Source: JBFHER01 sp041584055
GTDB taxonomy: Bacteria; Bacteroidota; Bacteroidia; Bacteroidales; UBA5342
Assembly: GCA_041584055.1 (NCBI GenBank)
Contig: JBFHER010000002.1
Span: 1-61,996, forward strand
DNA length: 61,996 nucleotides
Direction: 5' to 3'
The notes beneath the pieces were generated by a model. It made no database searches. It was not told where the DNA came from and saw only the letters and a list, made by a program, of their open reading frames with translations. The position numbers and the translations under genes were made by a program. Positions 1 through 8,125 of the stretch are shown here, in pieces (positions within the stretch are counted from its first letter, which is position 1; every line of letters begins with the position of its first letter).

Positions 1-360
1 CCTGTGTCCAAATGGCAAAAAGGCAACATGTGCAAGTTTCAGATGTTGTTTTGCCCATGGCAAACCGATGATTGTAACTGCGAGTAATACAGCAAAACAA
101 AGATGTGTCAAGCTGATCCAGATGCCTCCGATTAATATCCAGATGATGTTCATTAGTGCAGCCAGGCAACCTCCTGATGCTCTGCTTTCTTTAATTTTTA
201 CACCAAAAGGCCATAGTGCAAGTACGGCCAGCTTTAGGGTCTGAAGCCCAAATGGTATACCTACAATGGTTACCATCAAAGCAAGACTGGCCACAACATA
301 TTCAATGGCAATAAGCAATCCACCAAAAATCAACCAGATTAAATTTCCCAGGAAACGCAT
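1..360 (-). CDS. YccF-like inner membrane protein (partial)
   Basis: This reading frame is open from ATG at 360 to the left edge, so at least 120 residues are present and the C-terminus lies outside the window. It begins MRFLGNLIWLIFGG and contains a repeated pattern of hydrophobic segments with glycine-rich turns (IVGIPFGLQTLKLA near residues 35-48, IIGLPWAKQHLKLA near 97-110). That duplicated 'IxGxPxxxQxLKLA' pattern is typical of the YccF (DUF307) inner membrane component domain. Function is unknown in the family. It has its own promoter at 381-409 and is divergent from the ABC ATPase gene. Confidence 0.8.
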   Translation of the reverse strand, partial: MRFLGNLIWLIFGGLLIAIEYVVASLALMVTIVGIPFGLQTLKLAVLALWPFGVKIKESRASGGCLAALMNIIWILIGGIWISLTHLCFAVLLAVTIIGLPWAKQHLKLAHVAFLPFGHR

Positions 361-380
361 CTTAAAATATTTTATTTTAC

Positions 381-409
381 CAAATGTAAGAAATTCAATA
401 TTATTTCAA
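381..409 (-). promoter_or_regulatory. Bacteroidota-type promoter for the YccF-like gene
   Basis: Read on the minus strand, TTG (409-407) is followed after 18 bases by TACATTTG (388-381), a perfect TAnnTTTG -7 box. The start codon is 21 bases downstream at 360. Confidence 0.6.
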
Positions 410-468
410 TGAGACACTCCAGACAAATAAAAATTCTTAAATAAAGCTGTTTACAAAAATGAATATTC

Positions 469-476
469 TAAATTTG
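469..476 (+). promoter_or_regulatory. -7 box upstream of the ABC ATPase gene
   Basis: TAAATTTG matches TAnnTTTG and lies 18 bases before the ATG at 495. No clear TTG -33 box is visible, so the call rests on the -7 box and its position. Confidence 0.45.
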
Positions 477-494
477 AGTTTTTAAAATCTGACC

Positions 495-1196
495 ATGGCT
501 GAAAACATCATCGAATTTAAAGATCTTAAGAAGACATATCATGTAGGGAATCAAACAGTTGATGCCCTTGCAGGCATATCACTCGAAATAAAAAAAGGGG
601 ACTATGTTGCAATCATGGGTCCTTCCGGCTCGGGAAAATCAACCCTGATGAACATTACCGGATGTCTGGATACACCTTCTGCAGGAAAATACATATTAAA
701 CAACCATGATGTAAGTCAGCTGGAAGACGAAAAACTGGCAGCCATCCGAAACAAGGAAATTGGTTTTGTTTTTCAGACCTTTAATCTGCTAACCCGTTAC
801 AATGCAATGGAGAATGTTGTTTTGCCGCTGTTGTATGCAGGCGTTGGAAAGGTTGAACGTCAACGAAGGGCAAAAGAAGCCCTGGAGAATGTTGGTTTAG
901 GAGATCGAATTGACCACAAACCCAACGAAATGTCAGGAGGTCAGCGACAGCGTGTTGCTGTGGCCAGGGCACTGATCAATAATCCTGCAATTATTCTTGC
1001 AGATGAGCCAACCGGAAACCTGGACTCCAAAACCTCTTATGATATCATGAAGTTATTTGGGAAAATACATGCCCAGGGCAATACCATTGTTTTGGTAACA
1101 CATGAAGACGACATTGCGCAATATGCACATCGCATCGTACGCTTGCTGGATGGTCATGTGGAATACGATGTAAAGAATGAAAACATCAGAACCTGA
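495..1196 (+). CDS. LolD/MacB-type ABC transporter ATP-binding protein
   Basis: A 233-residue ATPase of the LolD/MacB/FtsE class, which powers permeases that move lipoproteins, peptides or drugs, or act mechanically, across the inner membrane. Visible motifs: Walker A GPSGSGKST (residues 42-50), Q-loop glutamine in FVFQTFNLL (about 94), ABC signature MSGGQRQRVAVARAL (146-160), Walker B IILADEPTGNLD with catalytic glutamate at 171, and a switch histidine in LVTHE (about 204). Length is normal for the family. No FtsX/MacB-type permease is adjacent; the next gene is a cobalamin adenosyltransferase. The substrate therefore cannot be inferred from context. Confidence 0.9.
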   Translation: MAENIIEFKDLKKTYHVGNQTVDALAGISLEIKKGDYVAIMGPSGSGKSTLMNITGCLDTPSAGKYILNNHDVSQLEDEKLAAIRNKEIGFVFQTFNLLTRYNAMENVVLPLLYAGVGKVERQRRAKEALENVGLGDRIDHKPNEMSGGQRQRVAVARALINNPAIILADEPTGNLDSKTSYDIMKLFGKIHAQGNTIVLVTHEDDIAQYAHRIVRLLDGHVEYDVKNENIRT

Positions 1197-1240
1197 TCAC
1201 AACAACAAGTAGTAATTAATGACAATTGAGCATAACAAGG

Positions 1241-1795
1241 ATGAAGAGCAATATATATACAAAGACAGGAGATAAAGGGAAAACATCACTCATTGGCGGA
1301 ACAAGGGTTTCAAAAGGCGACGATCGACTGGATGCGTATGGAACGGTAGATGAATGCAATAGTATCATAGGCATGATACGTTCATTCCCTCTGGATGCGG
1401 ATGACAAGGCATTTTTAATCTTTGTTCAGGGAAAATTATTTGTTGCAGGAGGCTATCTGGCAACCGATCAAAGCGTGAGTAAACTAAAAAAGAATACAAC
1501 CATCACGGATGCTGACATTGCTGCAATTGAAAAAGAAATTGACAAATTAGATGCAGCGCTCCCACCCCTCCAGACCTTTGTTCTTCCAGGCGGTGATCCG
1601 CAGGTTTCAGCATGCCATATGGCACGCACAGTTTGTCGAAGAGCTGAAAGACTGATTGTTAGGCTTATGGAAACAACGGAACTTGATCCCAGGGTCCTTT
1701 TGTTTTTCAACCGACTATCTGACTATTTGTTTGTTCTTTCCCGAAAAGTATCAATAAAAAACGATTGTGAAGAAATTCCTTGGCTTCCGTCTTGA
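1241..1795 (+). CDS. Cob(I)alamin adenosyltransferase, PduO type
   Basis: A 184-residue ATP:cob(I)alamin adenosyltransferase that makes adenosylcobalamin, the cofactor of enzymes such as methylmalonyl-CoA mutase. The N-terminus has the ATP-binding signature YTKTGDKGKTSLIGG, followed by RLDAYGTVDECNS. The C-terminal helix carries CRRAERLIVRL and FFNRLSDYLFVLSR, both diagnostic of the PduO/MMAB family. An in-frame TTG at 1226 would add five residues, but the family normally begins just before YTKTGD, so ATG at 1241 is preferred. It starts 44 bases after the ABC ATPase gene and is probably cotranscribed. No B12 riboswitch is visible upstream. Confidence 0.9.
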   Translation: MKSNIYTKTGDKGKTSLIGGTRVSKGDDRLDAYGTVDECNSIIGMIRSFPLDADDKAFLIFVQGKLFVAGGYLATDQSVSKLKKNTTITDADIAAIEKEIDKLDAALPPLQTFVLPGGDPQVSACHMARTVCRRAERLIVRLMETTELDPRVLLFFNRLSDYLFVLSRKVSIKNDCEEIPWLPS

Positions 1796-1821
1796 TTTTT
1801 TCATTTTTTATTTTACTTTTG
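1792..1821 (+). promoter_or_regulatory. Promoter of the DUF2795 gene
   Basis: TTG (1792-1794, overlapping the stop codon of the adenosyltransferase gene) is followed after 19 bases by TACTTTTG (1814-1821). This is a good Bacteroidota promoter 39 bases upstream of the ATG at 1861. Confidence 0.7.
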
Positions 1822-1860
1822 CGCCAAAGTAGAATAGAATAATAATCTAAACTGTATACT

Positions 1861-2082
1861 ATGTACTGGACATTAGAATTGGCCACAAAACTTGAAGACG
1901 CACCGTGGCCTGCTACGAAAGAAGAGTTGATAGACTTTGCCATTCGATCTGGTGCCCCGCTGGAGGTCATGGAAAATCTTCAGGAAATAGAAGATGAGGG
2001 TGAATTGTACGAAACCATGGAAGACATTTGGCCTGATTATCCAAGCAAAGATGACTTTTTCTTTAACGAAGATGAATATTAA
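1861..2082 (+). CDS. DUF2795 family small acidic protein
   Basis: A 73-residue, very acidic protein. The core WPATKEELIDFAIRSGAP followed by VMENLQEIED matches the DUF2795 family, small proteins of unknown function that are widespread and strongly conserved in Bacteroidota. The C-terminus ends DDFFFNEDEY, also typical. It is a monocistronic unit with its own promoter (1792-1821) and a strong terminator directly after the stop codon, which suggests an abundant, independently controlled product. No catalytic residues are evident, and a structural or binding role is only a guess. Confidence 0.85.
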   Translation: MYWTLELATKLEDAPWPATKEELIDFAIRSGAPLEVMENLQEIEDEGELYETMEDIWPDYPSKDDFFFNEDEY

Positions 2083-2107
2083 AAACCGCTTAAAGCGGTT
2101 TTTTTTT
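2081..2107 (+). terminator. Rho-independent terminator after DUF2795
   Basis: AAAAACCGCT (2081-2090), a TAA loop and AGCGGTTTTT (2094-2103) form a perfect 10-bp stem that runs into a T tract. It begins at the stop codon of the DUF2795 gene. Confidence 0.9.
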
Positions 2108-2411
2108 GTTATTTACTCAAACAATCATTCAAACACTTAAGGTATTATTCACCAAAAGCCTTCATTTCAATTGAACTCGCTAAAGCAGTATTTAAAAACT
2201 TCATCAAAATAAATCTGATCTACCAGTTCAGTGGATTCTCCAGGATCTTTCAGAATCAGATCCTCCTGATAGTCTGATTCCGTTAATGTTTTCTTTACTC
2301 CTGAGCATATGTCTGGATTTTGCGCTAAAAAATTAACACTTCATTGCTATTTTTACCGAATTGTTAGCAACAACAAGAAGATTGCTCCCATTGATCTTGA
2401 ATTAACTTTTA
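2108..2411. other. Intergenic stretch with a possible gene remnant
   Basis: No complete gene is visible. On the minus strand one frame is open for 58 codons (2340 to 2167) but lacks a usable start codon. It reads like protein (LAQNPDICSGVKKTL near its start, CFSEFN at its end). A separate 12-codon frame just upstream, MGAIFLLLLTIR, resembles the front of a signal peptide. Together they could be a decayed small secreted protein, but short AT-rich DNA produces such frames by chance. Confidence 0.25.
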
Positions 2412-2441
2412 ACAAAAAACCCGCTGAAAAGCGGGCTTTTT
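2412..2441 (-). terminator. Terminator of tyrS
   Basis: CCCGCT (2420-2425), a GAAA loop and AGCGGG (2430-2435) form a hairpin. On the minus strand it is followed by a run of T residues (complement of the A-rich 2414-2419). It lies 22 bases beyond the tyrS stop codon. Confidence 0.85.
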
Positions 2442-2462
2442 GAAAGGTTGTATCTTTGAACG

Positions 2463-3755
2463 CTATTCTGCGCATAAAATGTAATAATTCTTCTTCCCCT
2501 TTTGAACCAAAAGATACTTGTCATTTAACAAAGCGTCAAGCCCCAGTGTTGCATCAATCTGAGAAACCTTCTCTTTATTTATGCTCAAGCCTCCGCCAGT
2601 AATGGTTCTGCGCAACTCTCCTTTGGACGGAAATACAGTCGCCATATCTGTTAATAAATCCATCACTGCCACTGGATTTTTCAATTCTGATTTGGATACT
2701 GAAAAAGTTGGAACCCCTTCAAAAACAGAAAGGAATGTGTCTTCATCCAGCTTCTTTAATGAATCAGTTGTTCCTCTTCCAAACAAGATAAGAGATGCCT
2801 CCACAGCAGCTTCAAATTCCGATTCAGAATGAACCATACAGGTAATCTCTTTTGCAAGTCGCTTCTGTAAGGCACGGGCATGCGGTGCTTCTGCATGCTC
2901 TGCAACCAGCGCGGCCACCTCTTCTTTACTCAACAGGGTAAAGATTTTAATGTATTTCTCGGCATCCACATCAGAGGTATTCAGCCAAAACTGGTAAAAT
3001 TTATACGGAGACGTTAATTTTGAGTCAAGCCATACATTCCCACTTTCCGTTTTACCAAATTTAGTCCCATCTGCCTTTGTAATAAGCGGACATGTTAAAG
3101 CATAAACGCTTTCACCCTCGATCCGACGTACCAACTCTGATCCCGTGGTGATATTACCCCACTGATCAGAACCTCCCATCTGAAGTTTACAATTCTTTTC
3201 TCGGTACAAATGCAGGAAATCATTCCCTTGTACCAGCTGATATGTAAATTCTGTAAACGACATTCCTTGTTTTGATTCTGAACTTAAACGTTTCTTAACA
3301 GAATCTTTGCTCATCATATAATTTACTGTGATATGCTTACCCACATCTCGAATAAAATCCAGAAAAGTAAACCTTTTCATCCAGTCATAGTTGTTCACCA
3401 GCTCTGCAGCGTTATCGGCATCGGACTTAAAGTCCAGAAAGCGCTCCAACTGTTTTTGCAAACATGTTTGATTATGCCGTAACGTTTTTTCATCCAAAAG
3501 GTTGCGTTCCTGTGATTTGCCTGATGGATCACCAATCATTCCCGTTGCACCTCCTATCAAGGCGATGGGTTTGTGTCCGGCACGCTGAAAGTGCTTTAAC
3601 ATCATCACGCCAACCAAATGACCGATGTGCAGCGAGTCCGCTGTAGGATCAATTCCCACATAGGCACAGGTCATCTCTTTCTGTAACAGCTCTTCCGTTC
3701 CAGGCATCACATCGTGGATCATGCCACGCCATGTCAATTCTTCAATGAAATTCAT
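2463..3755 (-). CDS. tyrS: Tyrosyl-tRNA synthetase
   Basis: A 430-residue class I aminoacyl-tRNA synthetase that charges tRNA-Tyr. The HIGH-type signature is HIGHLVG within PTADSLHIGHLVG (about residues 36-48), and the KMSKS-type loop is KFGKTES (about 230). The motif QMGGSDQWGNITTG that contacts tyrosine is intact, and the C-terminus is an S4-like RNA-binding domain (GGGLSINKEKV). The frame is open to an ATG at 3791, but the -7 box at 3776-3783 lies inside that extension and family members start near MNFIEEL, so 3755 is preferred. It is monocistronic with its own terminator. Confidence 0.95.
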   Translation of the reverse strand: MNFIEELTWRGMIHDVMPGTEELLQKEMTCAYVGIDPTADSLHIGHLVGVMMLKHFQRAGHKPIALIGGATGMIGDPSGKSQERNLLDEKTLRHNQTCLQKQLERFLDFKSDADNAAELVNNYDWMKRFTFLDFIRDVGKHITVNYMMSKDSVKKRLSSESKQGMSFTEFTYQLVQGNDFLHLYREKNCKLQMGGSDQWGNITTGSELVRRIEGESVYALTCPLITKADGTKFGKTESGNVWLDSKLTSPYKFYQFWLNTSDVDAEKYIKIFTLLSKEEVAALVAEHAEAPHARALQKRLAKEITCMVHSESEFEAAVEASLILFGRGTTDSLKKLDEDTFLSVFEGVPTFSVSKSELKNPVAVMDLLTDMATVFPSKGELRRTITGGGLSINKEKVSQIDATLGLDALLNDKYLLVQKGKKNYYILCAE

Positions 3756-3775
3756 CTTCTGATTTATTTGAGCCA

Positions 3776-3783
3776 CAAAGATA
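3776..3783 (-). promoter_or_regulatory. -7 box of tyrS
   Basis: On the minus strand TATCTTTG is a perfect TAnnTTTG, 20 bases before the chosen tyrS start. A TTG occurs 24 bases further upstream, wider than usual. Confidence 0.5.
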
Positions 3784-3918
3784 GCAAGCAATTTTAATTT
3801 TAGAAATCAATAAATTCCTTAACAAACGGATTGTATTTACACGCAGATCCTAAAATAATTAATAAAAATTTAACAAGTATTGAAAAAAATCATTAAATTA
3901 GCACCAAATTCAATGACG

Positions 3919-4614
3919 ATGAACGAAAAAGATTTTAAAGTACTACTTGTTGATGATGAACCAGATATCCTGGAATTTCTAAAATACAACCTAATAAAAG
4001 AAGGATATCAGGTTTTTATGGCGAACAATGGCGTTGAAGCTGTTGCCATATCAAAACGAGAGATTCCTCACCTTGTTATCTTGGATGTGATGATGCCTGA
4101 AATGGACGGAATTGAAACATGTGAGGAAATGCGTCGAACGCCAGAACTGGATGACACAATCGTGGCATTCTTTACGGCCAGGGGAGAGGATTACTCTCAG
4201 GTAGCGGGCTTCGATGCTGGTGCTGATGATTACATCACAAAACCAATCAAGCCAAAAGTTCTAAAAAGCAAAGTTAAAGCATTATTAAAAAGACATCACA
4301 ACTCGGAAAATGAGAGTTCTCCTTTAACAAAACTTGAAATTGGAAATATCACCATCGATAGAGAACGTTATCTGGTTATAAATGATGGCACAGAGCTGGT
4401 GCTTCCAAAAAAAGAATTTGAGTTGCTGATGTTACTTGCATCAAAAACTGAAAAGGTATTTACCCGTGAAGAAATTTACAGAACCGTATGGGGAAATAAA
4501 ATTGTTGTGGGAGACCGAACCATCGACGTTCATATTCGCAAGCTGCGTGAAAAAATCGGAGATGATTACATTAAAACAATCAAAGGTGTAGGTTATCGCT
4601 TTGTGGAGCATTAA
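3919..4614 (+). CDS. OmpR/PhoB-family response regulator
   Basis: About 231 residues. The N-terminal receiver has the acidic pair in LLVDDEPDI, the phosphoacceptor aspartate in LVILDVMMPEMDG, a switch threonine in FFTARGED and the conserved lysine in YITKPIKP. The C-terminal winged helix (KKEFELLMLLASK, then VVGDRTIDVHIRKLREKIG and GVGYRF) is the PhoB/OmpR DNA-binding domain. Upstream in-frame TTG (3880) and ATG (3913) codons exist; MNEKDFKVLLVDDE at 3919 fits the family best. No histidine kinase is adjacent, so its partner is encoded elsewhere. A strong terminator follows. Confidence 0.92.
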   Translation: MNEKDFKVLLVDDEPDILEFLKYNLIKEGYQVFMANNGVEAVAISKREIPHLVILDVMMPEMDGIETCEEMRRTPELDDTIVAFFTARGEDYSQVAGFDAGADDYITKPIKPKVLKSKVKALLKRHHNSENESSPLTKLEIGNITIDRERYLVINDGTELVLPKKEFELLMLLASKTEKVFTREEIYRTVWGNKIVVGDRTIDVHIRKLREKIGDDYIKTIKGVGYRFVEH

Positions 4615-4639
4615 AATATTAGATTATATACATCATCGA

Positions 4640-4672
4640 GAGGTTAAACCACTGGTTTAGCCTCTTTTTTTT
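4640..4672 (+). terminator. Terminator of the response regulator gene
   Basis: GAGG (4640-4643) plus TAAACCA (4645-4651) pair with TGGTTTA (4653-4659) and CCTC (4661-4664), giving a 12-bp stem with one wobble pair. Eight T residues follow. Confidence 0.9.
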
Positions 4673-4771
4673 GCACCGAAACGAAATTGGACCAAAGGAA
4701 AGGGTCAAAGGAAATTTCTATGGAGATACGCTTTTTTTTAACAAATGGAAGCAACAATGTGATTTTCACCA

Positions 4772-5383
4772 TCAAACAATCCCAATACTGAAAAGTATAA
4801 TAATCAAAAAACCGGTTAAGAATCCTGCCAGCAGTTGCATGTTTGAATGCGCCTGTAGGTATAAACGTGACCATCCAACATATCCGGCGATAAGAAAGAA
4901 CAGTACAACCATAAAAGAAGTATTTAATTTCAGATACAAGCCCAATACGATTGATGCTGCAATAAAACCACCGACCCCTGCCATGTGCGCACTGATTTTC
5001 CACCAGTAGGATACAAGCGCTAAAACCAGCAGGACAGCTGCACTTCCAATAAAGTAGTTGAGAATTACAGTTGGCACACGCAATTTATACAACAGAAATA
5101 TGGCCGCCACATAAGACAGAAGCACCATGGCCATGGGCATCACCCGCTCTTTATGCAGTGGCATGTTAAAGGACGAAATTCTGCCCAGTTTTTTATACAT
5201 AAAGATCATCAGCAAAGGAAAACCCAGAGTGAATACCCACACAATGGCATAAATAAACCATTTATAATCGGAAGGTAAAAACGAAAAATAATTCCCATAG
5301 TTTATCATCAGAATGATCCCATAGGAAGGCATGAACAATGGATGAAAGAGCAGGGATAAGGTGTTTGCGAGCGTTTTTGCCAT
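4772..5383 (-). CDS. PAP2-superfamily-like membrane protein
   Basis: A 203-residue protein with about six hydrophobic segments. It has relics of the three PAP2 phosphatase motifs: HKERVMPM (motif 1), SAHMAG (motif 2, normally PSGH) and SRLYLQAHSNMQ (motif 3, normally SRxxxxxHxxxD). The histidines are kept, but the final aspartate of motif 3 is glutamine. From memory, Bacteroidota relatives share this variant, so phosphatase activity on lipid phosphates is uncertain. Its ATG follows the rpoN stop codon by one base, implying translational coupling with rpoN. Confidence 0.75.
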   Translation of the reverse strand: MAKTLANTLSLLFHPLFMPSYGIILMINYGNYFSFLPSDYKWFIYAIVWVFTLGFPLLMIFMYKKLGRISSFNMPLHKERVMPMAMVLLSYVAAIFLLYKLRVPTVILNYFIGSAAVLLVLALVSYWWKISAHMAGVGGFIAASIVLGLYLKLNTSFMVVLFFLIAGYVGWSRLYLQAHSNMQLLAGFLTGFLIIILFSIGIV

Positions 5384-5384
5384 G

Positions 5385-6821
5385 TTACATTTCTTTTCTT
5401 AATCGTGCCACTGGAATCCCAAGTTGTTCTCGGTATTTTGCCACTGTTCGTCGGGCAATTAAATACCCTTTTTTCTTTAAAAGCAGGGTCAGTTTCTCAT
5501 CCGTTAGAGGTTTCCGTTTTGACTCAGCAACAATGGCCTCTTCAAGAATTTTCTTAATTTCTTTGGTGGACACTTCTTCTCCCGACTCCGTTGCCATGCC
5601 ATCAGAGAAAAAAGACTTCAAAGAAAAAATACCAAAATGGGTTTGTATGTATTTGCTATTGCTCACCCTTGAAATTGTTGAAATATCGTAGCCTGTCTTT
5701 TCAGCCACGTCTTTCAGGTGCATTGGTTTCAAGAGTGTTTCGTCGCCATCTATAAAATAATCCCGTTGCAAATCGATGATGGATTGCATGGTCGTCATCA
5801 ATGTGTCGTTTCTCTGCTTGATTGCTTCGATAAACCATCTGGCCGAATCAAGCTTCTGTTTTACAAAGAGTGCTGCCTCTTTCTGAGCACTGTTGTTCTG
5901 TTTCTTAGAAGATGAATATGTCTCCAACATTTCGGAATACGCATGACTCACCCGCAAATCAGGAACATTTCTGTTATTCATCGACAGGATCTGATTGCCA
6001 TCAATCTCCTCCAGAATAAAATCAGGCACAATTTGCTGCACTGTTTTACTCAAGCTATTGTTGTATGAACTTCCAGGTTTTGGATTTAGTTTTTGAATCT
6101 CATCCAGTGCGTCCCGGAATTCGTCGTCAGTCCAGCCACTCCGTTTTAAAATCTTATCAAAATGCTTCCGTGTAAACTCCTCAAAATAATTCTCCAGAAC
6201 CTCCTCTGCGCGAATAACAGCCTCCTTCTGATGGTCCTTGCGCCGGATTTGAAGCAACAGGCATTCACGCAGGTCTCTTGCGGCCACGCCGGGAGGATCA
6301 AATTTCTGCACCAGTTGCAGCATCTCTTCCATCTTTTCGTCACTGACCAAAATATTCTGCATAAATGCAAGATCATCCACCATGGCTTCAATCTCACGCC
6401 GGATATAACCATCCTCATCGATGTTTCCGATGACATACTCCACAAGGCTCCGGCTTTCTTCAGGCACCTGAACCTCACCCATTTGATTTATTAGAAACTC
6501 GTGAAAGGTTGTACCGACTGAAAAAGGAATATCATTTGTTTTATCATTTTTTGAATAATTCTGAGCCCTTAACCGATAACTGGGGATATCGTCTGTATCC
6601 TGATATTCGTCCAGAGAAAAATCATCACCGGGGTCTGCTTCGGGCTCCTGGTCCATCATTTCCGTCTCCTCACGCCCCTCATCCAGAGCAGGGTTTTCCT
6701 CCAGCTCTTTTTTGATTCGCTGCTCCAGCTCCATCGAAGGCACCTCCAGTAACTTTATCACCTGTATTTGCAAGGGTGATAGTTTTTGCTGTAGCTTTTG
6801 TTGTAGCGAAAGTCTTTGCAT
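5385..6821 (-). CDS. rpoN: RNA polymerase sigma-54 factor
   Basis: A 478-residue sigma-54, which directs RNA polymerase to -24/-12 promoters and needs an AAA+ activator. The glutamine-rich N-terminal activator-interacting region (LQQKLQQKLSPLQIQVIKLL) is followed by an acidic linker, the core-binding domain (GNIDEDGYI, FDPPGVAARDLRECLLLQ) and the C-terminal DNA-binding domain. That domain holds ISRVSNSKYIQTHFG, LKSFFS and the RpoN box ARRTVAKYRE near residue 460. Length is normal. It has a good upstream promoter and is coupled to the PAP2-like gene. No sigma-54 activator is encoded in this window. Confidence 0.96.
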   Translation of the reverse strand: MQRLSLQQKLQQKLSPLQIQVIKLLEVPSMELEQRIKKELEENPALDEGREETEMMDQEPEADPGDDFSLDEYQDTDDIPSYRLRAQNYSKNDKTNDIPFSVGTTFHEFLINQMGEVQVPEESRSLVEYVIGNIDEDGYIRREIEAMVDDLAFMQNILVSDEKMEEMLQLVQKFDPPGVAARDLRECLLLQIRRKDHQKEAVIRAEEVLENYFEEFTRKHFDKILKRSGWTDDEFRDALDEIQKLNPKPGSSYNNSLSKTVQQIVPDFILEEIDGNQILSMNNRNVPDLRVSHAYSEMLETYSSSKKQNNSAQKEAALFVKQKLDSARWFIEAIKQRNDTLMTTMQSIIDLQRDYFIDGDETLLKPMHLKDVAEKTGYDISTISRVSNSKYIQTHFGIFSLKSFFSDGMATESGEEVSTKEIKKILEEAIVAESKRKPLTDEKLTLLLKKKGYLIARRTVAKYREQLGIPVARLRKEM

Positions 6822-6844
6822 TCTTCGTCATCTTAATTCAAGTT

Positions 6845-6875
6845 CAAAATTAACAAAACGCGGCTTCACTGACAA
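6845..6875 (-). promoter_or_regulatory. Promoter of rpoN
   Basis: On the minus strand TTG (6875-6873), 20 bases, then TAATTTTG (6852-6845): both boxes and the spacing match the Bacteroidota consensus. The ATG is at 6821. Confidence 0.7.
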
Positions 6876-6985
6876 TTAAATCATGAGGAGAATGTTGGAA
6901 AGCAGGCTTTATTACAAGGATTTTTTACATCTTTGTGAAATACCAATAACACTTTAAAGACACTGACTCCTTAAATATAAAAGGC

Positions 6986-8125
6986 ATGCCAATACTTCTT
7001 CTTGTATTTTTTCTGATTGTACCCTTAATTATTTCCTACTTAACGCAACGTTTTAAAATCCTTCAAAAACTGGGAACCGTTCTGCTTTGCTATGCCGTTG
7101 GGCTCATTGTAGGTCATACACCAATGATTAATTCATCATATTTCAATCTGATGGACAACATTGTAAATATCTCAATTCTTATAGCCATACCTATATTGTT
7201 ATTTGAAACAAAAGCGGGCAACTTAAAAAGCCTTGCCGGTGTAACGAGTATCTCTATGCTGGCAGCAACGGCTGCGCTTTTAATTACAGTTTTTTCTGGC
7301 TACTATTTGTTCGGGAACAGTGTTGAAGAAGGTGCAAAAGTGAGCGGAATGCTGGTGGGGTTATACACCGGCGGGACCCCAAATCTTGCGTCTTTAAAAA
7401 TGTCCCTTGACGTGTCTGATTCTATTTACATTGGTGTTCATACCTTCGACACCGCGCTTGGTGCAATCTATCTTTTATTTTTACTCTCATTTGGTAAAAC
7501 CTGGTTTCGCCGGTTTCTCCCGAAGTATCTGTCAACAGACAAAACATTTATTGAAGACATTCCTCTAAATCAACAACACACCTCCTTTAGAGCATGGTTT
7601 AATGATTTCAACTTTAAGAACAATGCCATCTTCCTGGGATTGGGGATTCTCATCGCAGGGGTGGGCGCAGGTGTGGGGCTGTTGTTCCACGAGGACTATC
7701 AGATGATTGTGATTATTCTGCTGATTACAAGCCTGGGAATTGCTTTTTCATTTTTAAAATTCACACAGAGATTAGGCAGTGGTTATAATGTAGGCATGTA
7801 CTTTATTCACGTATTTTCTCTGACCATTGCTTCCCGGGCAAATTTCTTAGAGATCATTCAACTTGACAATACGCTGTTTGGCTATGTAATATTTGTATTG
7901 TTTGTTACCTTCGCACTCCATTTGTTCCTGTCGAAGCTATTCAAGGTAGATGCAGACACAATGATGATCACATCCACTGCAATGATTTGCTCTCCTCCTT
8001 TTGTGCCGGTCATTGCAGGATCGCTTAAAAACAGGGAGTTATTGATTCCAGGTATAACCGTTGGCATACTTGGTTATGCTGTGGGTAATTATTTGGGCGT
8101 TATTATCGCATTATTATTACAATAA
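6986..8125 (+). CDS. DUF819 family integral membrane protein
   Basis: A 379-residue, very hydrophobic protein with about ten transmembrane segments. The sequence GLYTGGTPNLASLKMSL followed by FDTALGAIYLLFLLSFG, and the C-terminal SSTAMICSPPFVPVIAGSL-like stretch (here TSTAMICSPPFVPVIAGSLK), are characteristic of DUF819 (YjcL-like) membrane proteins. Its substrate is unknown; the fold class suggests a transporter. The TAA stop is immediately followed by the ATG of waaA with no gap, so the two are translationally coupled. That makes an envelope role plausible but unproven. Confidence 0.82.
   Translation: MPILLLVFFLIVPLIISYLTQRFKILQKLGTVLLCYAVGLIVGHTPMINSSYFNLMDNIVNISILIAIPILLFETKAGNLKSLAGVTSISMLAATAALLITVFSGYYLFGNSVEEGAKVSGMLVGLYTGGTPNLASLKMSLDVSDSIYIGVHTFDTALGAIYLLFLLSFGKTWFRRFLPKYLSTDKTFIEDIPLNQQHTSFRAWFNDFNFKNNAIFLGLGILIAGVGAGVGLLFHEDYQMIVIILLITSLGIAFSFLKFTQRLGSGYNVGMYFIHVFSLTIASRANFLEIIQLDNTLFGYVIFVLFVTFALHLFLSKLFKVDADTMMITSTAMICSPPFVPVIAGSLKNRELLIPGITVGILGYAVGNYLGVIIALLLQ

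Noticed and set aside
3464..3646. Open frame opposite tyrS (and similar antisense frames elsewhere)
   Set aside because: It lies antisense to a certain gene with strong family motifs and carries no domain signal. Such shadow frames were discarded throughout.
4646..4660. A 15-base identity with 47656-47670 (hairpin core AAACCACTGGTTTAG)
   Set aside because: Both are self-complementary hairpin cores in different contexts, one of them a terminator. A mobile repeat is not supported by further matches.
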